A DNA stretch of 64,000 bases from Apostichopus japonicus (GCF_037975245.1 NC_092562.1:12222001-12286000), one strand, 5' to 3'; positions 1 to 12,539 are shown, counted from the first letter of the stretch. Notes: a model not told the origin generated them from the letters alone. A program made the numbers and translations.

Positions 1-970
1 ATGATTTACTTACTTTTAATATGATCTAATGTCTAAGCCTCAGAATAAATGGGCTAACAGATTTCTACCATAGAGTGGCAAAAATCACACAGCTAGGCTG
101 AAATATACTTCTTTCTACAATGAGTCCCAATGTGTAATGAAACTATGGCCAAAATCATTGGTACTTGAACCTTGAATCTAGATTGTGATTGGCTATAAGA
201 TACCAAATGCTTTTGAACTACCATCACTTCCCATGATAGTAAATAGATATGCATTGCAATCAGTTTTCCAATAGCTGTTCCTTTTTGAGCCTGAAAACCC
301 AATCATAGATACAGTAAGTACTGTTGACCAGCTATTTAGGCTGCCTAGCTTTCCACCTAAGAGCATAGTCACTGGTTTGACTTAAAGGAGCATTTAGATT
401 GGCTGTTTATACTTCCAACTATGTAAAATTGGCAAAAACAAAATTGTAGAATAGCATGTAATTTTCATATTAATGTTATCATATGTCAACCTGAATGTGC
501 ATTAATGTTAATACTGTCTTTTGCATCAAGCTGTAAAGTTCTATGTGTCACTCTTACCATTCCATGCAATATTCACGCATGTTAAGTGGACTTCCTTTTA
601 TATCTATTAGATATCTATGTGAATAAACCAAGCTATTTACTGTATATTACTGTTTAGTCAATACAGAATATTTTATTTCCTGCAAAATTAACATTTTTCT
701 TTTTATATAAACCTTGTGGTTTTGACATAGTTTCATATTCACTGAAATGATTTGAGAAATTGTAGTGACGAGGCTTAACATTCCGTATATACCTGCCAGG
801 GTATCTCAGGAATTTCACTGGCATTCTTATGCTAATTTATCTTTCATTGTTCTACTAGATATTCCTATTGCTATATGCCATGAAATTTGCACCAATTCTC
901 ATTGCAGTACATCTCTATATATGTGTTGTTAGTGGTGACATGGTCAGCAGTCTAGTTCTTTTGCCTATGT
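1..970. other. Left edge, no gene seen
   Basis: AT-rich sequence. No exon with matching splice sites or recognisable protein similarity was seen on either strand. Gene B on the minus strand must continue through or beyond here, because its last visible exon (4272-4541) ends in an open donor site, but no further exon could be recognised. Confidence 0.4.
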
Positions 971-1314
971 CAGTGATCAGCTACAATTTATTCTTTATCC
1001 TGTGATCAGCTACAATTTATTCTTTATCCCATTACTATATTTTTTTATTAAAAAACTGACCAAAAGTTGCTGTTGGACACTGCAGTCCAGGCCAAACTAT
1101 GAAGGTACACACCTGGATTTCAGCAACTAATGTGTGACTTAACAGTGATCAGCTACAATTTATTCTTTATCCTGTGATCAGCTACAATTTATTCTTTATC
1201 CCATTACTATATTTTTTTATTAAAAAACTGACCAAAAGTTGCTGTTGGACACTGCAGTCCAGGCCAAACTATGAAGGTACACACCTGGATTTCAGCAACT
1301 AATGTGTGACTTAA
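971..1314. repeat. Two-copy tandem repeat, 172-bp unit
   Basis: A 172-bp unit occurs twice head to tail with almost no differences (971-1142 and 1143-1314). Inside each unit a 28-29 bp stretch beginning GTGATCAGCTACAATTTATT is itself repeated twice. The near identity suggests a recent duplication or an assembly duplication. Confidence 0.9.
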
Positions 1315-1369
1315 CTGTTAAGAGACTACTGTAACTCCATAATATTCAGTACTTCTAAAGGTGTTGGAT

Positions 1370-2460
1370 CTTTTTATTCAAAGTATCAATTTTGTGGTAC
1401 CTCAATCTCTTTTTTCTCATGTTGTTAAAGACCTAGGTATTTAACAGTAATTTCAGTGGAATGATCATATCAGTCGTTTATCCAAGAAACTTCCTCAAGG
1501 CGAAAGGTATTACTACACATCTTTGTGATAATTTGTCTTGTGCAGTGTTAGTCACACTTTATATCACTTATTCTACATATCTTTCTTAATGTACAATTAT
1601 TTGGGGCAGCATTTACTGTTCTGAAACTTTTATCTTCATTATCTTAAAGACAAGGGACATCTGTCTAAGTTTACATAAACACAGTTCGCATCATTCGTTA
1701 CTGTTATTTCCCAATTTCAGAATTCTCTCTGTCAATGACATTCATTACCTTCAAGCTGGTCTTCATTATGTTTTTCAGGGAATCAATGGCTCCACCTGAA
1801 ATTACTACACATCTTTGTGATACTTTGTCTTGTGTCTTTCTTAATGTACAATTATTTGGGGCAGCATTTACTGCTCTGAACTTTAACCTTCATTATTCTA
1901 AAGACAAGGGACATCTGTCTAATTTTACATAAACACAGTTCACATCATTGGCTACTGTTATTTCCCAATTTCAGAATTCTCTCTGTCAATGACATGCAAT
2001 ACCTTCAAGCTGGTCTTCTTTATGTTTTTCAGGGAATCAATGGCTCCACCTGAAATTCTTTCAATCATTTTATTCAGTTTCACATTTTACACACTGTTAT
2101 TGTACTCATCCTGCAACTCACTTCTATATACCCCATGTACAGGAAGGTTAACCTGATGTTTGCACAACATACTCTATACTGGGCCAAAACACTCTTCCTT
2201 GCCACATTCAGTGCCATCAAGAAACCTTTAAACACTACTTTAATTAATACTTTTATATAATTTGCAGGCTGCTATAATTATGTTTTTCTTTGCTCATGTT
2301 CTTTTTCTTATTTGTTATTTCTTCTACTTATGTAAGGGAGGGCTAATGCTTATAGGCTCACCTGAGCTTCTTTGAGTTCTTCCTAAATTTAATTTAAAGT
2401 TGTTGTACTATTTAAATTTTCTTTATATTATTGCTTTTGACTTAAATATGTGTTAGAAAC
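1370..2460 (+). mobile_element. Decayed non-LTR retrotransposon, reverse-transcriptase C-terminal region
   Basis: Interrupted plus-strand translation resembles the C-terminal part of CR1/Jockey-type reverse transcriptases. An early stretch reads WNDHISRLSKKL near 1455-1495. It is followed by CTIIWGSIY-like residues near 1590-1610, matching the family's 'Y-x-x-x-IWG' block, and later by YWAKTLF near 2180 with a spaced leucine-rich tail. Stops and frameshifts are frequent, so this is a dead remnant. Family assignment is by eye from conserved spacing. Confidence 0.5.
1509..2056 (+). repeat. Direct duplication inside the LINE remnant
   Basis: A segment starting ATTACTACACATCTTTGTGA at 1509 starts again at 1801. 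Both copies run through the same landmarks (TTTGGGGCAGCATTTACTG, then AATTCTCTCTGTCAATGACA) and finish with the same GGAATCAATGGCTCCACCTG motif. The second copy carries a deletion of about 40 bp near its start. Confidence 0.85.
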
Positions 2461-4271
2461 TCAAACTCTGCTCATTTACTATACTAAATATTGTCAAACT
2501 GTCACCATCATTGTTCACTCATTGTTATTCTGCCACAGACCATTATGGTGCTATTACTTTCCTATGCTATATCACATGTATAGCAATACATACAGCATAT
2601 TCCTGACCCAACATTTCTATAGTGGTCTACGCAGTCTAAACACACCTTTTTTACTATCCACCCAAGATGAAGCAGCTGTCTATAGTATGTGGTTCATGCT
2701 AACTATGCCTGAAAGTGTATCTATAAAAATTTTCCTCAATGTTCCAGACTTAACCTCAACATTTAAGAAATGTCAACACCTATTAAACAAGGAGTGTTTC
2801 TTTTTCCCTATACTCTTAAGGTGTTCACCATATTTTCTTCAGGAAATCCAGGGACATGATGTTGTTGTTTCCTCCACTCCCAGCCCATGTTGATTACAAG
2901 GGATAGTTCCTACACTGTATGTTTGAAAGAAGGGGTGGCTTTTTGAGGGGCTCCCAGTGGTGTGGTGGTTATATACAAGTTTCAAGAATGACAGTCAAAT
3001 GCCACATTTTTAAACAGCTCAGAAACAAATAGTTTGTCCAAAGTAAAAATCCAAAGTCAAAAATCTGAAGGTAACTGGAAGACTTGTTCATTGCTAAATA
3101 CAACAAGATGCTTGTCATGTGAATTACAGTATATTAACTTATTCAATGTCTTGGTTACATTTATGTATTAGGCTATTAGCCATGAATGAATTTTATGTTT
3201 GTAGATGTAAACAATCACAAGTTAGGTTTCAACTGCCTGCTTGGCAAACAGGAGGCCAAACATGTAAAATTGAAATGATGCAGGGCCTTTTTTACAAATT
3301 GGATATATTCCTGTGACGTTACAAAAATCAGAGAATATTTCCGGTGACATTTTTTATTGGGGATGGTACATGAAATCTCTGGACTGTCCCCAGGAATCAT
3401 TACTGTGTGGGAACCATGCATTTAAATACAGATATTTTTGGGGCTTTGTCCTTTAAGCATCACTTATACCCACCCTTGCACATATCATTCTGCATCTTAC
3501 AAGTTGATTAGTTGATTTTGTGTTAATGGTACATTTGTTGGCTATTCTAGCTATATTTCCCCTTTTTGCTCTGTAGGATAGACAAATAATGAAGATGGCA
3601 GCAAAAACAAACGGAAATTGTGGAGTGTAATCATTAAAATTCAATACCTTTAACAATTATTACGAACAGGTTATGTTTCAAGTACCTTTGACTAAGTTCA
3701 TTTATGGGTGTATGAATTTACTGTGAGATTACAAGTCAATCTAACATGCAGCTGCAAGTCTATAATGTTGAACCTAATTAGCATCTACTCATTATAATCC
3801 TAGGTTCTTCAACAGATATTTGATATACCAGGAACATATAAACTGTGGACCCTTACTTCCAACATAAATATATTTCTATCAAACATATATCACATGCAAG
3901 CACAATTATTAATTCAGATTACGACATCTCAACAGTTTACCTTTTTTTAGTTTCATGAAGTATATCAGCCAGCTCTTATGATCTTCCTTAAAGGAATGCT
4001 AGCACCATGTGCACAACATCTTATCACAGGTTTTAAACATGGTACTCACAGTTATATTACCATAGCACGGCTTGCTTAAGTGACAGAACTCCTCCCAGAA
4101 ATATAGACAAACCATTGATAGCTAGACTAGTAACTTGTTTTAAATACTGTGTCGAGAATAAATTTGTTCATAATCTATGGCATGCATAGCATTTTCAAGC
4201 TACATTATCAGAGAAGATAACCATTTCTTGATTTGCTTGTATTAAGGAATGATTTATTACTTTATACTTAC
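2461..4271. other. Stretch without a recognised gene
   Basis: There is one open frame of 147 codons on the plus strand (2450-2893), but its composition and lack of recognisable motifs do not support coding. It continues directly from the LINE remnant. No splice-flanked coding exon was seen. Confidence 0.4.
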
Positions 4272-4541
4272 CAGGATCATCATCTATTATAGTTATGGTG
4301 GTGAACCTATGATCGGGCACAATATGGACCATTGATGATGATGATGGTGATGGATCATACAAGACCAAAAGAAAGTCTTTACTCATCGTTTCTTGGGTCA
4401 ATTCAGATAGAATAAAGACATTCACAGGAGCGCAGGGTAGTCCAGCACTAATAGTGACATCTTGACGAGTGTCCAATGGAATGTTCACAAAGTCAACGCC
4501 TGGCAATGCTGCGGCTGATCCTGAGCCAGTAAGTGTGTACA
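4272..4541 (-). CDS. Gene B exon: second part of a Calx-beta-like domain
   Basis: The 270-bp exon runs from a TCTGTACAG acceptor to a GTAAGT donor, phase 1 to phase 1. It begins VYTLTGSGSAAALPGVDF and ends TTITIIDDDP. The 'A-x-x-G-x-D-F' stretch, alternating hydrophobic strands and terminal IIDDD are the hallmarks of Calx-beta repeats, which are Ca2+-binding beta-sandwich domains of adhesion proteins and Na/Ca exchangers. With the preceding exon it makes one domain of about 125 residues. A linker of serine and proline (SPSSSS) before the last strand is unusual. Confidence 0.7.
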
Positions 4542-4870
4542 CTGTACAGAGAAGATTCATGCACAGCACATTAATTAAGTAACCAATCAATGTATAGGGA
4601 GCTATTGATTTGGGTTTTTTAACCTTTAGTTAAAAGGTTTCACACGTGAAAGCCTCAATATTACAACCAGTGCTCTTCTCATTAGGATGCTGTTAGATGG
4701 TAACTAGTTTATACAGAGTAAAGGATAAATATAGAGACTTTTACCTCCACTCATCAGGTCAAATAAAGTTGGTTGTAGCAACTAATAATGTCTGATACCA
4801 TTACTAAGATACAGGTCTACAGTATTAGTTATTGATCAGTTAATTCAATACAGGCTGCTCCTGGAAATAA

Positions 4871-5431
4871 GAGTGCTTTTACACTAGATCCGAACCAGAC
4901 GTCGATATCAGGATCTGATCCTGACGTACAGATCACGGCTGTAGCGATCAAATAGTTCAGATCAGTTTGGATCTGAATCTGATCCTCCTATTTTGATGCT
5001 GGCAGAAACGCGGATCTTATCCGGACTTCGAGATCAATTTTGCAATGTAAACACTCCCGCATCAACGGTTACCCAAGATATCAGTTGACCTTATTACATC
5101 ACATGCATTCTTGTGTGAAATTCCAGTCCTGTATCATCCATGTGATAATTCCTATGTACATTGACTGTGTGTGGGCTGTACATAGCGTAGTATTGTCACC
5201 CTAAGGCTATGCAACCATGACAACAAAAGTTTTGGAGTATAAATATTACAATGATCCACAGCTGCACATAACACATTTCCAATCTGATGTTTTTTACCAA
5301 GATCCACTTAAAAGCTGTAGAGGATCAGAGTACAACTCAAGTGTAAATGTGCCCGGATCAATGCATAAGGTTACCCCATGAAGAGATGATAACATCAGGG
5401 GATCTGATTCGGATTTAGTGTAAAAGCACCC
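4871..5431. mobile_element. Non-autonomous Harbinger-like DNA transposon, 561 bp
   Basis: Terminal inverted repeats match at 22 of 24 positions: GAGTGCTTTTACACTAGATC at the left, and at the right end the reverse complement of GGGTGCTTTTACACTAAATC. The element is flanked by TAA at 4868-4870 and 5432-5434, a 3-bp target duplication as expected for PIF/Harbinger. The interior has many GATC-rich palindromic blocks (for example near 4911-4995) and no coding capacity. It lies in an intron of gene B. Confidence 0.75.
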
Positions 5432-5643
5432 TAAGTCTTCTAGCATCGCATTGCAAAATGCCATACAAAATGGTCAGACTGCTATTTCTGCTATAATTTC
5501 TTCGTTGTCAATTTGTTTGGTCGATGGGACGTGTAGTCAAAACTTGTTATATACTTTTTTATGTTTTTGCCAAATCAAATTACAATGCATTCACAAAGCT
5601 TACAACACTTTGATCTTCTCGAACTAAAGAAAAAAGGCCAAAC

Positions 5644-5760
5644 CTGCAAGAGTTACTTCTTCTGAAGATGGTTGTCGACAGACTTGAACGGTAACTGCTT
5701 TTTGTCCAACATGTCCTTCAGTTACTGTTATCTCCAGAGGACTCAGATATGCAAAAATGG
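5644..5760 (-). CDS. Gene B exon: first part of a Calx-beta-like domain
   Basis: 117 bp, phase 1 to phase 1, with acceptor CCTACAG and donor GTTTGG. The peptide includes FAYLSPLEITVTEGHVGQ followed by KAVTVQVCRQPSSEEVTLA. The ITVTEG start followed by a V-x-V-x-V strand matches the opening strands of a Calx-beta repeat. The exon joins in frame to 4272-4541. Confidence 0.7.
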
Positions 5761-7415
5761 CTGTAGGTATTAAAAATGATGAGTTTCAACATAGCTTTGA
5801 TAACTGAGGTATAGTTTGATATATCAGTTGACACTTGACCTATTAGCTGCCATTTGAGATGCTTAATAAATATACTTACAGCATTACAGTAGATTTTTAA
5901 AGCAGTTTGGTGAGTATAAACAACTATGGAAAGTTCCTCAATAAAGGCATGACATGAAGAGGATGAGTTTCAGCTCTTTTGACAGTTACAGAGGTACAGT
6001 ATTTGCAAAATTTACTTGTAGTCACCAACCAAATAGAAAACTGATAAGAAAATATACATTCTACAGATACAACACTTTTGCCTATTACCTGCATAGCAAG
6101 TCTACATGATACATACACTGTGATGCCATCAGAATGCTATGTTCTTCACCAACCTGAGCTACCAATTCAACCAAGTCTTAGCATTCAATGACTCCTTCAT
6201 GACCTTATCTGATTCCTTGCAAGTATTTCACAACTTTCCAATGTTCCACTCTACTCTCTCTGGACAACAGCTGACAACCAACTCAGTCCAACCTAACAAT
6301 TTATTTAACCTTTTGACCTTTCCAGTTTCCACTTCAATTAAGTTGACAAGGACCAAGTGTGTTAAAGACTCCAATTAAAAGTGTGTCTGCTATCAGAAAC
6401 AAATGCAACTGTAGTTTTGTGCAATATTTAACAGATTTCATGTTCTACTTGGTAAGTAGCCTACCCGAGATTATAACTCATTACTTTTGTCTGTGGTACT
6501 ACTGACAGTATGGGCCAAACTAAAGTGCAACAAAATCTGTCAACAAAAAACAACATACTGTATCAAACTCAGAATTCTGTTTAAACCTAGTACCAAGAAT
6601 AAGATTTACCAAAACTTTACTACCCAATAATGCCTGTTTCAAAATGTTCAAATTTTGACCACTGCTCTCCTACTACAATCTTTGACCCATAATAAAAAAC
6701 GATATCAGTCAAGAACTCATTAAGAGGCATCTACATATTATATATCATCTAAATGTAAACATATAAAGTAAAAGAAGCATCTATAAAGTTGAAATTAATG
6801 GACTAGAAGGTTTGCTGGTTCTCAAATGACCTTTGACAATGAATGTAACTTTGCAAGTAAAGGATCACATTTACAATTTTGACCACTCTCCTACACAAAT
6901 GTGAAAGGTAAATGCATACAATGGCATACAGTATAAATTCTGACACACTGACTGTGTGATAATGAATATCATCCCTTCGCTCACTTATTACAAGTTGTCA
7001 ATGATCTTAGAGCTCTCACTGTGACAATCAAAAGGCATATACATGACTTTATAGATCAAATTTTACCACATAATTCCTTGCTTACAGTTCAGTGGGAACA
7101 AATGCCTTTACAAAATCATGTTAATTGTTTACGATAAAGGTGACAAGTGAGGTTACTTTGAAATTTAAAATGTTCCCTTTGTATAACCAAACAGTTCATG
7201 TTAATAAACTTGAATTTAAAACTGTGCAATATTCTTGAGGTTTCTCGGTATCAACTGCCATTCTATGATATATGCAAAACCCCATTCTGTGAACATCAGT
7301 TTATCATTAAACAAGTTGAAAATGTTTGAAAGAGAAAATACTCAAAATCATTGATAATTAAGACACAAAATCTCACAAAATGAAGCATGATATATGATAT
7401 ACTAAGAATACTAAC
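5761..7415. other. Gene B intron
   Basis: AT-rich intron sequence. Several short open frames (for example 6139-6378 plus) show no recognisable motif and no matching splice sites. Nothing else was seen. Confidence 0.5.
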
Positions 7416-7511
7416 CACTCTCACATGTTGGACCTGCGAAGTTTGTAGGACAGCTGCAGACCTCACCAAAACAGCCACCATTAACACAAGGTACCTGTAT
7501 GTTCTGACAAC
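7416..7511 (-). CDS. Gene B exon: EGF-like domain 2
   Basis: The 96-bp exon is phase 1 to phase 1 with acceptor TTACTAG and donor GTTAGT. The translation starts at S-C-Q-N-I-Q (the serine codon is split) and continues PCVNGGCFGEVCSCP, then NFAGPTCES. Six cysteines are spaced as in an EGF-like module (C-x6-C-x4-C-x4-C-x-C-x8-C), with the typical G-P-T-C end. It follows EGF 1 directly. Confidence 0.85.
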
Positions 7512-8354
7512 CTAGTAAATAGTGACAAAGAAAGAAAACATATGAGAAACACATCCAAGGTAAACAAGGTAAATATTTCAATGTGATATCAAATGTTGAA
7601 ATGGTTTTGTTACAAAGCTTGTGAGTGAAATATTTGGATGATTGGGGCAAAGATAGACTGTTTCTGTTGATGCAGACATGAGAGGTTACAAATAGCTGAG
7701 TAGAGATGGTTTAAATATTGTACATTGTGCTATTTATCCTGATTGCAAAAGACAAAATTTTAAGTTTCCTTCACAAAATGTTTAAGAAAACAAAGTATAC
7801 TGCAATTTTTTCCTTGATATTAAATATTTTCAGAATAAACATGAAAATATGTTCAGTTTGAACTGAAAATACACCATAACTTTTTGCCAGCATGAGGAGA
7901 AAACATAAAACATGACAAAGTTTATGTAAAATATGTTACAGAAGAATGATAAAAATTATGTCAGTACATACTTCTTGTGTTACCTATCCAGCTTCTAGTA
8001 CTAGGGCTAACACCACCAGATTGAAAACAGCTTGAGTTGGCAAAGACCCAGGCTTCACTGAACTTTTCTAACATTATTCTATGTAAGACACTAGCATATA
8101 TGCAGTAGTAACGCACCCTACCAAAGAGTGGTTAACTGTGTAATGGCCTACATTGTTGATTGTCTTGGGCCTAATGTCGAAGTCAATCATAAATAAATGC
8201 ATGATGATAAATGAGGATAAACAGCACAAGTAATATTCAACCTGTTCATTTTCAACTGAACATACCATAAATTGCATAATAACATCAGAAAGGAACAAAA
8301 AGCAAGATAAAGATGATGTAAGATATGATATAATTTTAGAATGTCAGTACATAC

Positions 8355-8459
8355 TTAATTTACAAAATGGCTGAACGACTCCTGATGGACAAATGCACAT
8401 GCCTGGAGGCCTAGGCATACAAGTACCTCCATTGTAGCAAGGATAGATACTGCAGCCCG
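8355..8459 (-). CDS. Gene B exon: EGF-like domain 1
   Basis: 105 bp, phase 1 to phase 1, with acceptor TTTGACAG and donor GTATGT. It encodes GCSIYPCYNGGTCMPRPP, then GMCICPSGVVQPFCKL. The six cysteines and the C-x-N-G-G-T-C core identify an EGF-like domain. The preceding in-frame exon is the signal-peptide exon at 16851, leaving an intron of about 8.4 kb that may hide other exons. Confidence 0.85.
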   Translation of the reverse strand, partial: RAAVSILATMEVLVCLGLQACAFVHQESFSHFVN

Positions 8460-9589
8460 CTGTCAAAAAAAATATTATTCAGTTAATATCACAGTTCAAC
8501 ACACATTTATTATATCTGATTTATGTGACAAAATATTATTTTTTTTTAATGGAATTAAAAACAGTTTGACCAACTCTTTGACAATTTCTCTGAAACTTGG
8601 GTGTGCTTGATACAATATATCAACACAGTGATTTAGGTGTCCAGGGATTAATTGACACTACTGTACATTGATCTGCTGAGCTGAAGTGAAATGTAGTTCA
8701 TATTGAAGGGATTGATTTACTCTACAGTACAAACATGGGAAATAAAAGATCAATATTCCTACATAGGTATATTGTCCATCTGTTACAGAATGTTAAAATA
8801 GCCTAGCACAAGTAGACCCTTTAAACTAACAACCCATAGTGTAGACTATATATTTTATGTTTGGCCTTCTATTGCACAGGCTGAAGTATAGAGGCTTTTG
8901 GAAGCCATGCGGCTGCACTTTGCTGACCCGTGGTACAGTCCATTATATGTACTGCAGTATGTGGTAAGTTCTCTATCATTTGTAGAACTTTATAGATTGG
9001 TTGATTTGTCAATATTTGACCTTGTAACTGATTTAAGAGTGATTTTAATGTGAAAGTGTGTAACTAGTCCTTACACAATTTGTGTTTAATACATTAGACC
9101 CATTAGTACTTACCATGTAATAAAGCAAACGTTAATATTTAAGAAGGTTTTCGCTGATGATTTGAATCAAAGGAATTTCTGGCGACACTTGCAATTACAA
9201 ATCATTAAGGGACCATGACCGTGCTGAGTTCAAAGATACTGTATGTCTCATGTATCACAGCTTAGTGTAGATTCTGAGGCTTAACATTTTGTGTATCTAG
9301 GTATGTTTACACATAGCCAATTTATGAAATGGAGCTGAAGTTTTTTATCAGCATAGTAATTTATGTAAACCTTGGCAATATTTGTTATCTCATACTGAAA
9401 GCATTTTTTAAAATTCCCATTAATGGCATAAAATGCAGTACCAAAGTCTTTACATGCACTATGGTTCCTTGCTTTGGGGAATAGTAAAGTGTTAAATTGT
9501 ACGTCACCAACCAATATCATAATATTTATATTTAAATGTTTGTACCAGCTATTAAACAGCAACTACATAACAAGTTTGGATATAATCTG

Positions 9590-9870
9590 ATTTAAGGTTG
9601 TGGCGTTATTGCAATTTAAAAAAAATTCTCACAAAGAAATTGGGGCCGATAAAATTTGGCACCAACATGGTCCGGCAAATATTTGGCCCAGACAAAGTGG
9701 TTCAAAGATATATTTGCTGCCAAAAATTGAACCCCAAAAAGTGTGGGCCCAAATGGTCCCAAAAATATTGGGCCGAAAGAATGTGTCCCAAAATGAATTT
9801 GAGGTGGAAAAAAGGTGCCAAAAATTGGGCCTCAAATTTTTGAGGTCCTGATGGCTTACATATACCAGCT
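9590..9870. repeat. Dispersed repeat, copy 1
   Basis: This contains phrases shared with 10705-10780 and 12540-12920: a GTTGTGG(C/A)GTTATTGCAAT block, AAGAATGTGTCCCAAAATG, and TTGAGGTGGAAA or TGTGAGGTGGAAA. It is internally rich in short GGGCC/GGCCC and CCAAAAAT variants. Overlapping open frames on both strands are a by-product of this composition. The class is unknown. Confidence 0.6.
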
Positions 9871-10599
9871 CTTTGGTTGGGGAGTGTTAGGATACAATAA
9901 ATATTGTGTATTGTTTTTCAATGAGCCACAAATTTTAAGAGTATTAATTTTGTCCTATTGGCTTTTCGAAGAACTTTCCCGAAATCATCCCAAACTTTCT
10001 ACAACTTTCACTGCACTATACGGTATATTAGTGAATATCTACTGTGGAGATGAAAGAAACAACCAGAATGTGTGTTTATATTTCTATACATCCTTCAACA
10101 GGAGTATGCCAGAAAAATCTGAACAAAGCTGAACTCGTATGCATGCTAAGATCTTTCACTGAAGCAAGAGAGAGATTAACATTACCTCCAGAATACCATC
10201 TTGTTGCATTTCCTGTACTCAGAAGTCTTGTATACTAAGATAGCCTATTTGTTCCATTGTCATAATATTATACTATGGCCTAGTTGTTAAACCTAAGCCT
10301 GATATCTACTGCTTTCCAGTGTTAATAAACACTACACCTATTCATATATTCAACGACTAGTTGGACACGCTGATTGTGGTTCGCCAGCATCAGTTTGAAC
10401 AGAAGTTAACATTCGTTGAAACTCATCTCACAAGTATCTCCAGTCTTCGCAAGGAGCTACCAGAAGATCTGCAGACCAATCCTTATGCTGGTACTTAGTA
10501 AGTTACTTTTAATTATATCACATATCCTGTACCTAAGCTTAAGAACTGTTATAAGTAATTACAGCAATTGATTTTTCCCTCACATCTAGAATTGTACAG

Positions 10600-10810
10600 A
10601 TTGGTAAACGAAGGTGATTGAATGAGAATTATATCTGATCGAAACACATTCCTTCCCAATATTGTCTACCTGGGTACGTTACTTTATATTTGCATGCTTT
10701 TTCTGTTGTAACAAGAGTTATTGCAATGTAAAGAATATGTGGCCAAAGATGGTTCCAAAATCCATTTGAGGTGGAAACTAGAGCAGCAATGCTGTAGTGG
10801 CTCAACCTCG
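10600..10810. repeat. Dispersed repeat, partial copy 2
   Basis: It shares GTTATTGCAATGTAAAGAAT, a GTGG(G)CC block, GGTTCCAAAATCCATTTGAG and GTGGAAA with the copies at 9590 and 12640. It is shorter and more diverged, and the order of the blocks is conserved. Confidence 0.5.
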
Positions 10811-11044
10811 ACATATGTTATTAAAGGAAAACCAATTCAGTCGAGGACTGCCATGAGTCTGTAAAACAGTGTTGTATATATGCACTTTATTAACTAAACT
10901 AAACTATGCATACAGCTCCATGGCCAATGCACATGGTAAAGAACTAGTAGCTGAACAACACAAGGGAATCAGGTTACACTGACTAGCAAGTTCTGCCATG
11001 GAAGTAGTTCTAGCAAATTACTCATGGAATTGAGGATAATGTGG

Positions 11045-12094
11045 CTGCTTTCCCACTTGATCTCATGCAGTTGATCAGATCCAGGTCTGATCAACCACTC
11101 TTAATCAATTTTTGTATGGGAACGCTCCCTGGGTCAACATCAGATCTTGAGATGCTGATCCACAGATGGGGGTAAATCAGATCTCAAGCAGTTGATCAAA
11201 ATGCTGTGTGTAAAAGCATGATGGATCAAAGTGACCCGAGATCACGGTGACCTATGACGGTGCTATGACGTAGCATCCTTTCCTTTAAACACAACTAACA
11301 TGTGAAACTTGGTGTAGGCCTTTTGTACAGTATTACATAGATTCACAAGCGTTGTACTACCACTAGTAAGCTACTCAAAGTACATACGTGTAGTTAGTTG
11401 AAGAAAGTACACAGCAAATTCATTGGGCATACACTGATACTATGCACTGTTGAAACAACATGGCTGTGGAAAATGTTATAGGAAAAATGTAGTCCTACGA
11501 AGAAATAGGATTTCTCATTGACATATGGGGAAGCACAGAGATTCTTGAAAAGATGGACGGAACTTCCCGGAATTCTTGGGTATTCAAAGAAATTTGTGAG
11601 AAACTTTGAAGTGCAGGATATACAAGGTCGGCAAAGGAAGTAAAAAATAAACTTCATAAATTAATAAGAGACTACAAGAAAGTTGTTGACCATAACAAGC
11701 AAAGTGCAGTTGAGCCAAAAGCTTTTCAAAGATAAATTGAATGTAATTCTGGGTGACAGACCTCCTGCCGAACCGTTAGTTGTGTTGCAGAGTGGCCAAA
11801 CAGTGGCGACAGGTGCTGGGAGAGGAAGGGACAAAAGTGTCAGTGTGGGAGATGAACTGACAGAATGTGTACTATGTGCACGTACGTAGTACTTCTTACT
11901 GTTTGTTTGTTTACGTATGTGTGCGCGTTGCGAGTAGGTGATAGTTGGCATGACAACTGATTTGTGTGCTGTCACCTACTTCCTGTCAGTTGATCACCCG
12001 CTGTGAATCAAGAGGGAAAACTCTTGACCTCGAGCGGTTGATCAGATCCAGATCTGATCAACTGCTCGTGTTCAACGGTCAAGTGGGAAAGCAG
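11045..12094. mobile_element. Harbinger-like element carrying a broken Myb/SANT-like gene, 1050 bp
   Basis: There is a perfect 16-bp terminal inverted repeat, CTGCTTTCCCACTTGA, at 11045-11060 and in reverse complement at 12079-12094. A subterminal GATC-rich palindrome (GTTGATCAGATCC...) occurs at both ends in mirror arrangement. The ends resemble those of the 4871 element in length and wording. A clean target duplication was not found: TAA follows the right end, but TAATGTGG precedes the left. The interior carries the Myb/SANT-like remnant at 11487-11886. Confidence 0.65.
11487..11886 (+). pseudogene. Myb/SANT-like (MADF-type) DNA-binding protein remnant
   Basis: The translation contains EEIGFLIDIWGS, EKMDGTSRNSWVFKEICEKL, SAKEVKNKLHKLIRDYKKV and, in another frame, KLNVILGDRPPAEPLVV. 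The tryptophan spacing, the 'I-x-x-K-L-x-G-Y-x-R-S' type order and the trailing 'LG.RP' are those of Myb/SANT-like proteins of Harbinger and hAT transposons and their domesticated relatives. It is broken: TAG stands where the first tryptophan is expected, a TGA lies after ICEKL (near 11610), and there is a frameshift near 11725. Confidence 0.65.
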
Positions 12095-12539
12095 TAATAG
12101 TGATACACCTTCAGTACAATTGACACGCACATGGGTAATTATCTAATAGGTATTATGAAGGATCCCTCTGATATGCAATGACTTATGACTTTCTGTTGTT
12201 CCGCACCCTGATAAGCTTTCTCCCTCCAGATAAAGCTCACTATCATATCCTACATCCACATTATCAAAGGAGTGAGAGCTCTAAAAAGAATGCTAAGACA
12301 CTGAAAAATGAAAATTGATGAAAATTGCCAAAAATTACCACTTCCCCTTATCCAATCATCTTTTCATTAACTAGCTGTATTGCCATTCCAATATGGCATC
12401 TTCATTGCAGAAATCAGCCAGCAATTGTAAAAGTAGGCATTTCAAAAGAAGGCAGCCATTTTTCCCAGCTACAGTATCACATAAGCTCTACCCACATTAA
12501 GAGGGTTGAGCTAATAAAATCTGTGCCCACCCGGCCATA

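Noticed and set aside
2450-2893. 147-codon plus-strand frame
   Set aside because: It follows the LINE remnant, has no motifs, and its residues reflect AT-rich composition.
9598-9851. Overlapping frames on both strands of about 80 codons
   Set aside because: Three frames are open at once because the repeat is low in stop triplets. Nothing in them matches a protein family.
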